Of a stretch of DNA of 64,000 nt, positions 56,037-64,000 are shown one piece after another; the stretch's first letter is position 1; each line of letters opens with the position of its first letter. Under the pieces are notes generated by a model, which was not told the origin of the DNA, made no database searches, and worked only from the letters and a program-made list of their open reading frames with translations. The translations under genes and the position numbers were made by a program. Source of the DNA: Apostichopus japonicus (taxonomy: Eukaryota; Echinodermata; Holothuroidea; Aspidochirotida; Stichopodidae); the NCBI RefSeq assembly GCF_037975245.1, contig NC_092572.1, positions 23,046,489 to 23,110,488 of the forward strand, read 5' to 3'.

Positions 56037-59000
56037 CTGCCAAATTAAAGTGATAGATAATTTTCAATATACACACATTAGTCAGTGATACTCTAGCTGC
56101 TAATTTTGCTTTCCAATTATTACTTGTTAATAAACACCTTCTTTGTGAGAAGTTATGGAGAGTTTTATCTTGTGTTTCAAACTTAGATATGCAATCAAAG
56201 ATGCCATCCATATATTTGCAACCATGGTCATGGAAGATTATTTCATTACAACTTTTATTCACAATGAAAGTCAACTGTCTTAAATCATACTTGCAAGTTA
56301 TACCTAGATTCAATGTAATTTGCCTTCTGTTTAACTGGAATTCTGTAAGCATTGGAATTCACACAGCAACAAGTCAGACCAATAATTAACATTGCTGTCA
56401 GAACCAGATGCTAAACATTGGTGATTGTTGTAGTTCTACCATACCTACATGTATATACCATCATTGCATTGAATTAGGACTAATGATTGCAAAAGTCCCA
56501 GAGTTGTTGTCATGTCAAAGTCCACAGGTAAGCAAAATCAATTGACACTACCTCACCACCTCTACAACACAATGGGTAGGTTATAATATAATAGGCCCAG
56601 GCTACTGCATGTTGTTCCTTTACAGTGAGGAATATTGAAGCACTTTTTACCACGTAAGGCCTTCCATGAGCAGCATTCGAAAGTTGTTCACTAATGAGTA
56701 TTATAAGTTTGCTTACAAGTGATGAAAACTTCTGGATTTTATATCGATAAATCTACATGGTCATGATACAGGAAACTAAAGGTGCCATGAATGGCTAACA
56801 TGTCAGCTATCCAGTGGTGGGTAGCGATTAGCTAGTGAGAACTTCTGTAAGAACTTACAGTAGACACCACATTTACTCTGTTTATTTAATTTGTGAGTCA
56901 ATGGTATTTATATGGAGTATGCTATATTATAGAGAACCTCTTCCATGGCAATCACTTCCTACATTTCAGTTTTGACATAAACTTACTTTATAATAACATT
57001 AAAAGAATACGTTTTCTAGAAACATTCATTCAATGAAGCAAAAACTTGATTGTGTTGTATCTGCTCTACTTACAAACATTAGGGTATCCAATGTTAACAT
57101 ACTTTTACAATTATAGTTTAAAATGAGATGTAAACACATTGTTTGTAGTTACTGTCATAATATATATATAATATATATAATTATTTTCCCTGTAAATTCA
57201 AGAATCTTAATTTTAATAATGTAATAATTTACTTCCTCCTCACATCTCAAATCCATGGCAACTTTCAAATGCAGTTGCAAAACATGAAGTCATTGAACTA
57301 CAACTATTAAATTTGACAAGGATCAACAACAGTATTCATACCTGACCAGCAGATTGATCTTCTTCAGGAGGTTCAGTTGCAGCACTAAAGAGAAGAAGGA
57401 AAACATCCAATTGAGCCAAGTAAATTAGCATAGATGAATGTGTCAATTACAACTGCACCATCTTTCCAATTGAAGCACCACCATGACACAATGATTACAA
57501 AGACGTAAATGAATGAAACATGAAACTTAAAAGAACAAAATGGAATCAAGTGATGAGAAAGGTCACACAGAATGAATGCACAACCACTATTACTAACTTT
57601 ACACTGCAAGAATAGCTAGCATTTCACTGGGTTTTTTTTGGGCTGGCTGTACATTCTAACATTGCTGGAACACTGCTTACCATATGTATATAAGCATTGT
57701 CTTTCAGTTTATACAATATCTAAGTAGTGCACTCACAAATACAAAGACTACCAGGTCCTACTGATGTAATTTGACATGGATTGCATAAAAGCGACCCATT
57801 AATGTGACAAATGGATACTTCTATGATGAACATATAAACAAAGAATTATCCATGTTTCTTCAAGTTTTCCATTTTAATATCCAGTTAATTCTAGGAAATC
57901 TGTAATCACAATTTAGAGTAATCATTTGCAATAGTGCAATCACTCATTTAATGAGGGTGCACTCCTGTATCATCTTCTCAAACTATTCTATAAGTTGTGG
58001 ATAAAACATTTTCCAACAAATTATAATTCTGATTTCAAATTTAGGAAGCATATATTTAACTGAAACAAATATTTTCCTATAGCAAGACATCAGAACATAA
58101 TACTTACACTTTTGAATCATCCTGAACCAACATCTGCCAAAATAAAGTGATAGATAAGTTACACTATACACACATCAGTTTGTGACACTCTAGCTGCTAT
58201 TTTTGCTTCCAGACTTGACTCATTATTCATTGTTAATTAAGTACCTCCTTTTTAGAAAAGTAATGAAGACTTTTATCTTGTGTTTTCAACTTCTTTAAGA
58301 TATCGATCAAAGATGCCATCAACATTTTTGCAACCATGGTCATGGAAGATTATTTCATTACAACTTTTATTTGTAATGAAGCCAACTGCCTTAAATCATA
58401 TTGCAAATTATACCTACATTCAATGTAATTTGCCTTCTGTTTAACTGGAACTTTGTAACCATTAGAATTCACACAGCAACAAGTCAGACCAATAATTTAC
58501 ATTGTGTTGGTACCAGATGCCAACATTAGTGAGTTTTGTAGTTCTACCATACCTACATGTATAAACCTTGGACAATACCTCACCACCTCTACAACACAAT
58601 GGGTAAGTAAAAATATAATATGTCCAGTTGTCCAGGCTGCTGTACGTTGTTCAAGCATTCAAAACTTGGAACTACTGAGTAAAGAGGTTTGCTTACAAGT
58701 GACAGAAGCTTCAGGCTATTTTCATAGCGAGAAATCTACATGATCATGATACAGGAAACTAAAGGTGCCATGAATGGCCAACATGCCAGCTATCCAGTGA
58801 TGGGTAGCGATTAGCTAGTGAGAACGTACAGTAGACACCACATTACTTTTATGATTTAGTGTGTGAGTAAATGGGCATTTATATGGAGTATGTTACATTA
58901 TAGAGAAACTCTTCTATAGCAATCACTTACTACATTTCAGTTTTGACATTTACTTACTTTATTATAACATTAAAACCTATGTGTTCTTAAAAAAGAAAAC

Positions 59001-62000
59001 AGTTATTCAATTAAGTAAAGACTTGATTGTGTTTTATCTGTTCTACTTACAAACATTTGGGTATCCAAGGGAGGAATATAAAACGACCCTCATCCTTCTC
59101 TCAACTACCCATATTCCAATCTTTCTGCCATTCCTTTCAAATGTTTAGGTACTTTTACAAATTATCGTTTAGAATGAGCTATAAACATATTGTTTTTATG
59201 TATTGTCGTCATGTTTATAATAAATAATTGTTTTCCCTGTAATTTCAAGACTCTTAATTTTAATAATGTAATAACTTACTTCCTCCTCACATCTATACCG
59301 GCAACTTTCAAATGCAGTTGCAAAACATGAAGTCATTGAACTACAAATATTACATGTGGCAAGGATCAACCACAGTATTCTTACCTGACTATCTGGTTGA
59401 TCTCCTTCAGGAGTAGGCGGTATTGTAATTGCATCACTAAAGAGAATGAGGAAAACATTAAATTGAGCCACATAAAGCATAGATGAATGTGTCAATTACA
59501 ACTCCTTTTAAGTAGAAACTGATCATATTTCTGCCAAAAGATACTACTGTCACCTTAAATTCTTAACTTGTCAAAAATCTGTTAGCATTTGTTTTGGTCC
59601 TCCATTAATACAAAGCCCAACCAAGTTTCCATTACTCATATATATCAATATTTTTATAATAAAAATATTTATTATGAACTTCGTATGAAATGTGTTAAAC
59701 GTTTCATTTTTCAAAGTGCACTATATGCTGAGGTATGTAGCAGGAAAGTTGGAGAGAAAACCATCGTCTACAATAAGGTATCTGATTTTGAATCTATTAG
59801 AAACTGCTTGTTCTGAGAACAGATGCAGCAGTGTAACAGCAGATTTTTGGTGTAGTTTAAACAGCAATAAAACAAGAGGAAAATCAGAAGTCACAACCTC
59901 CAAAATGAGTGAGAGTCATAACTCATTTCCCCAGCCAAGTGGTACTGTATTCACAACTTTTACAGAAAGCATACAATATCTCAAAATTGCATTGACATAT
60001 ACACAGACTACAAGGGCATACAGGTGTAATTTTACATAAATTGTTTAAAAGCGACCCATTAATGTGACAAATGGATACTTCTATGATGAATCTAGAAACT
60101 AAGAATTATCAATGTCTCTTACAGTTTTCAATTTTAATATCCACATTAATTCTAGAAATGTGTACAAACCATGATTTGAAATAATCATTTGCAATAGTGC
60201 AATTACTTATATCATGAGGGTGCACTCTTGTATCATCTTCTCAAACTAATGTGAATTACTGGAAAAAAAATCTCTCCAAAAATTGTCATCCCTGATTTCA
60301 GTATTAGGAAGCATTTTATTTAACTGATACAAAACTTTTCTATTTCAATTTGATTGCCAAACACCTTCACAATCCTAAAGACACCAATTGTTAGCCTTTT
60401 TGTGTTTCAGTCTCATTTGCTGAGATCTTTCTGATATTTTCCCTTACTGAAAGTAACAGTATGACACTTCATGTTCTAAGAGTGATCAGGAGATTGTCCT
60501 ACAGACAGCGACATCTTTCTCATCATAGAATATGGTCTTTGTACTCATTAAGACACATCATACCAAGTATAAATTAATCCACCATGGAATATTTGAGATA
60601 CAGTGTTTACAATCAGGTGTCACATACAGAAACATGATACTTACACTTGTGAATCATCCTCACCCGTTGCTTTCTTCTTCTGCCGAATTAAAGTGATCGA
60701 TAAGTTTCACTATACACACATTAGATGTAATGGGTAATATATTGAAAATAATTATTATAGAGATAAATTTTTTCCAAGATGATATTTTTTGAAGATTGAG
60801 AAAATGATGATAATTTCTTGTGAAAGAATTGAAAATGATGTGGAAGAAAACCAACCCGTCCTTTACAACAGTTCACTACGTACACATAGACATGATGAAA
60901 ACGGTGTTAGTGACCTAGTATAAACCACACAGTACTACACAATACTGTGTTTGTAAGTAAGTTTGCATCCCAGGGAGGAAGGTCCCCCCCACCAATTTTT
61001 TTTTTTTGTGTCCCATAAAAAAAGCTTGCGTCCCGATCAAACAGCGATTGGGTTTATTGTATGACCTACTTTTATTAGTGTAGTTGAGAAAATGCGACAG
61101 TAGGCCTATATGAATACAGTACAGTAGCTTTTGACGTATATCGATTTAAAATGTCAAACTTCAATGGCTACTTTTGACTATGCATGAAGTACAGTAGTTT
61201 ACACACGAGCGTTGCACCAAAGTATTTGCAGAAAACATGGTCAATGGGACCTCGAAAAAATTTGCAACAGAAACTAATGTGGTATGAATGCACATGATAC
61301 ATCAGCAACTATCAATGCGGAGAAAAGAAGCATACTGTGAGATGAAATATCCATTTCAGGATCAGAGATGTTAGCTTCCCACAAAATCCATAGATTTTTT
61401 CAACTCATAACATTTTCTTATCAAAACAATGATTCAAATATTACGTGATAGTCTCAGAAACAATTCAAGTGCATCTTCGTACCAGGAGTGATTGTTGTCA
61501 AAAGTTACATACGGTATGTGACAACAAGCCAAATGTTATGATATTTGAGTGCACACATATGACAGCCTATACACCAAAATTTGTTATCTCTACACAGGTG
61601 AAAGTAAGATTGCAAGTAATTGTTCATTGAGCACTACAGATGCAAGAACGTTTCCAGACAATGGATAGGGACTATTAGCCAATCAAATCACAGGAATTTG
61701 GAAAAGCATCATTGTCTATTTTTAACATGAAAATCTCTGTAATGGCATGTTGTAAACCCTGTACCTTGCGGTTGAATATTATGATATATTTATTTTCAAA
61801 CAGACTGTATGATATGTACGATTGGTAGAAATTTTGGTTCTTTTATGAAGTTGTGGTTTTTTGAAGAGAAAGAATGAAAGATGTTCATTCAAAATGTGTT
61901 TTGTTATGTTTTCATTTTATGGTGGCATACTCCATATGCAGCCTTTATAGATATGCCCGAGTGTTCTCCTGCAGGAAAAGGGCCAAAAGGAGCAAGAGAA

Positions 62001-62903
62001 CATCTCTTTCGATATGTTACAAATTAGGATCTGGCTTTTTGTGTCTTGGATGTTGAAGAGTATGAATTGAAGTACATGTGGTGCAAATATTGAGGTACTT
62101 TTTATCACTTAAGGCCTTCCAAGAGCAGCATTCGAAAATCATTACTATTAAGTATAAAGGTTTGTTTAAGAGACGAAAACTTCGGGATTTCATAACCAGA
62201 AATCTACATGGACATGATACGGAAAACTGTAGTTGCCATGAATGGTCAACATGTCAGCTATCCACTGACGTGTAGCATTAAGCTAGTGAGAACTTCTCTA
62301 AGAACTTACATTAGACACCATTTTTATAATTAAGTGTGTGAGTAAAGGGTATTTATATGGAGTATGCTACATTATAGAGAAACTCTTCCATAGCAATCAC
62401 TTACTACATTTCAGTTTTGACATATACTTTATAATAACATTAAAACCTATGTGCTCTAAAAACATAAAACATTTATTCAGAAAAGCAAAGACTTGATTGG
62501 GTTGTCTCTGCTCTCCTAACAAACAATAGGGTATCCAAGGGAGGACTAAAAAAATATCCTCACTCTCTCTTTCAACTACCCATACTCCAATTCTTCCTCT
62601 CAAATGTTAACATACTTTTACAAATCATAGTTTAGAATGAGCTGTAAAGATATTGTTCTTATTCACTGTCATGATATTTTAATATATATAATTGTTTTTC
62701 TGTAAATTCAGAACTCTTAAGTTTAATAATGTAATAATTTACTTCCTCCTCACATCTCTAAACCATGGCAACTTTCAAATGCAGTTGCAAAATATGAAGT
62801 TATTGAACTACAAATATTACATGTGGCAAGAGTGAACCACAGTATTCTTACCTCACTATCTGGTTGATCTCCTTCAGGAGGAGCCGGTATATTCATTGCA
62901 TAT
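56002..62903 (-). CDS. 3' part of an unidentified gene made of repeated micro-exon pairs
   Basis: Six exons on -, in transcription order: 62903-62852, 60679-60645, 59436-59385, 58133-58108, 57384-57342, 56036-56002. Odd-numbered exons start in phase 2 and end in phase 0; even-numbered start in phase 0 and end in phase 2. The chain therefore stays open across all joins and stops only in the last exon. Long exons encode a PP-x-x-GDQPDS-type peptide (for example IPPTPEGDQPDSQ), short ones end in DDS-x-V. The product is an acidic, Pro-rich, probably unstructured repeat tail of about 80 residues. Every exon has AG/GT borders. I do not recognise the family; upstream exons lie beyond 64000. It could be the cytoplasmic tail of another receptor of the cluster, but nothing here shows that. 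Confidence 0.55.
57163..57180. repeat. Short (TA)n tract
   Basis: Interrupted TA repeat in an intron of the minus-strand gene. Confidence 0.6.
57342..57384 (-). CDS. Repeat-tail exon e (43 nt)
   Basis: Acceptor CTTTAG, donor GTATGA; AATEPPEEDQSAGQ. It is 9 nt shorter than exons a and c. Confidence 0.5.
58108..58133 (-). CDS. Repeat-tail exon d (26 nt)
   Basis: Acceptor TTTGGCAG, donor GTAAGT; MLVQDDSK plus two bases. It is 9 nt shorter than exon b, keeping the frame. Confidence 0.5.
59385..59436 (-). CDS. Repeat-tail exon c (52 nt)
   Basis: Acceptor CTTTAG, donor GTAAGA; DAITIPPTPEGDQPDSQ. Confidence 0.55.
60645..60679 (-). CDS. Repeat-tail exon b (35 nt)
   Basis: Acceptor TTCGGCAG, donor GTAAGT; KKKATGEDDSQ plus two bases of a Val codon. 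Confidence 0.5.
62852..62903 (-). CDS. Repeat-tail exon a (52 nt)
   Basis: Acceptor CTCTATAG, donor GTAAG; one leftover base, then YAMNIPAPPEGDQPDSE. Confidence 0.5.
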
Positions 62904-64000
62904 CTATAGAGAATAAGGAAAACATCGAATTGAGCTACATACAGCTAGATGAATGTGTCAATTACAACTGCATTTCAGTAGAAACTGATCATATTTCTCA
63001 CCTTAAATTGTTAACTTGTCCAAAATCTTTTATCAGTTGCTTTGGTCCTTCATTAATGTAAACTTTGTAAAGCCCAACCAAATTTTCCAACTTTGATGGT
63101 GAGGTATTGAATCGTTTTTTTATTTATTTTTTTTTTATTCTTCATACTCATATACATCATTATTTTTATAATAAATGAAATCTGTTGAATGTTTCATTAC
63201 ACAAACTGCACAAAATGCTGTGGTATGTCGCAGGAAAGTTGGAGAGAAAACCATCATCTACAATAAGGTCTTTGATTTTGAATGCATTAGAGACTGCTTG
63301 CTCTGAGAACAGCTGTAGCAGTGTAAGCATCAAAAACACAAGGGAAAATCAGATGTAAACCCACCCCCCCCCAACCCCCCTCAATAAATGAGCAAGAGTC
63401 ATAACTCTCATTTACCCAGTCAAGTGGTTCTATAGTCATAACTTTTATCAAGTTTAACATTGTATGTGCTGGCAAACATGATGGTAGCAACACAGAGTGG
63501 ACATATTTTAGGAAGAACATATGCTAGATATTACAGTAGATTTTCCACACAGCCCTACCATACAACAGAAAGCCTCCATTGTTTGTGTTTAACCTTTGTT
63601 TGAGACCAAACTTCAAAGAACTGAAGGCTTTCAGCACAAAGGCCTAACTACCTGTACACTTAATATTAATTAGCTCTTAAATAAACTTCAATTCCATTTA
63701 GTCATAATAAAATGAAAACAAACTTTTGAGGAGACTTAAACTGTTGTAATGTATAAGTCAACATAACACCACATAGGCACATAGTTAAAATGATAATGTC
63801 AACATAAAGAACTTGCCATATATTTGCTTGAATTTGTTGTTGTTTTCATCTTTTAAACTTCTCAAAAATCCATTCACAGCAACAACACAAGTGAACTACA
63901 CAATTATTCATTTAGTAGCATCTAATGAAATAGTAACAAACGTTTTTACTACCAAATTTCATCAGAGAACACAATAGATAGTTTTGAAAGGATCTTCAAG
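62904..64000. other. Intron of the minus-strand gene
   Basis: Contains the second copy of the GGAAAGTTGGAGAGAAAACC block (63233), a C-rich tract at about 63360-63380 and a T run near 63115. No further exon with a consistent phase was found before the window edge. Confidence 0.4.

Larger units (their letters stand above)
55150..63450 (-). repeat. Segmental tandem duplication of 2.0-3.5-kb units
   Basis: Recurring blocks: GCGACCCATTAATGT at 55557, 57790 and 60051; TCCAGTGGTGGGTAGCGATT-type at 56811 and 58795 and a weaker copy near 62260; ACTTCCTCCTCACATCT at 57230, 59278 and 62742; GGAAAGTTGGAGAGAAAACC at 59741 and 63233. Matching exons are spaced 2097 and 2546 bp (the 26-35-nt exon) or 2052 and 3467 bp (the 43-52-nt exon). 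Confidence 0.75.

Overview
The window reads as nuclear DNA of an intron-rich animal. Introns have GT..AG ends, the background is AT-rich with (TA)n tracts, and DIRS, LINE, SINE, THAP-transposon and foldback-element debris is scattered through it. An immunoglobulin (Ig) plus tyrosine-kinase plus NACHT gene set beside these repeats points to a marine invertebrate deuterostome. My best guess is an echinoderm, possibly a sea cucumber; that is inference. Almost no gene here is a long ORF. The real coding content was found by following splice sites and intron phase by eye.

Left part (1-9.2 kb): the last exons of a receptor-type tyrosine kinase on + (302-2322), then a short Ig receptor on + (6880-9177). 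The second gene has a signal-peptide exon, one V-like Ig exon, a decayed second domain, and a transmembrane exon with an in-frame stop at its beginning. From 9.2 to 20.5 kb lie transposon remains: a LINE 3' end on -, a 173-bp tandem repeat, a GC-rich broken DIRS retroelement (about 12.73-15.05 kb), a complete-ended THAP DNA transposon (15690-17110) with 31-bp inverted ends, and a 1.54-kb-spaced duplication upstream of the next gene.

Centre (20.5-44.5 kb): one large + strand gene, the main object of the window. Its exons join in phase: signal peptide, V-like Ig, a double-Ig exon, another Ig, a transmembrane helix, a four-copy tandem array (about 1.33 kb per copy) of small cytoplasmic-tail exons, then a 1.45-kb NACHT NTPase exon, two or three LRR-like exons, and a run of tiny in-phase exons ending in a stop at 44487. 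Each array copy has exon A (short tail), exon B (ends in a stop) and mini-exon C (22 nt). A-C of copy 4 joins the NACHT exon in phase, while any B ends the protein. One locus could therefore make short Ig receptors with one of several tails, or an Ig receptor with a cytoplasmic NACHT. This switch is inferred from splice sites only.

Right part (44.5-64 kb): foldback elements, (TA)n microsatellites, a tRNA-derived SINE and a perfect 154-bp palindrome up to about 53 kb. On the - strand (62903 down to 56002) lies the 3' end of a gene made of three tandem copies of a micro-exon pair (43-52 nt plus 26-35 nt). The phases match throughout and the product is a repetitive acidic tail. The last copy ends because a CAA codon has become TAA. 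The upstream part of that gene lies beyond the window.
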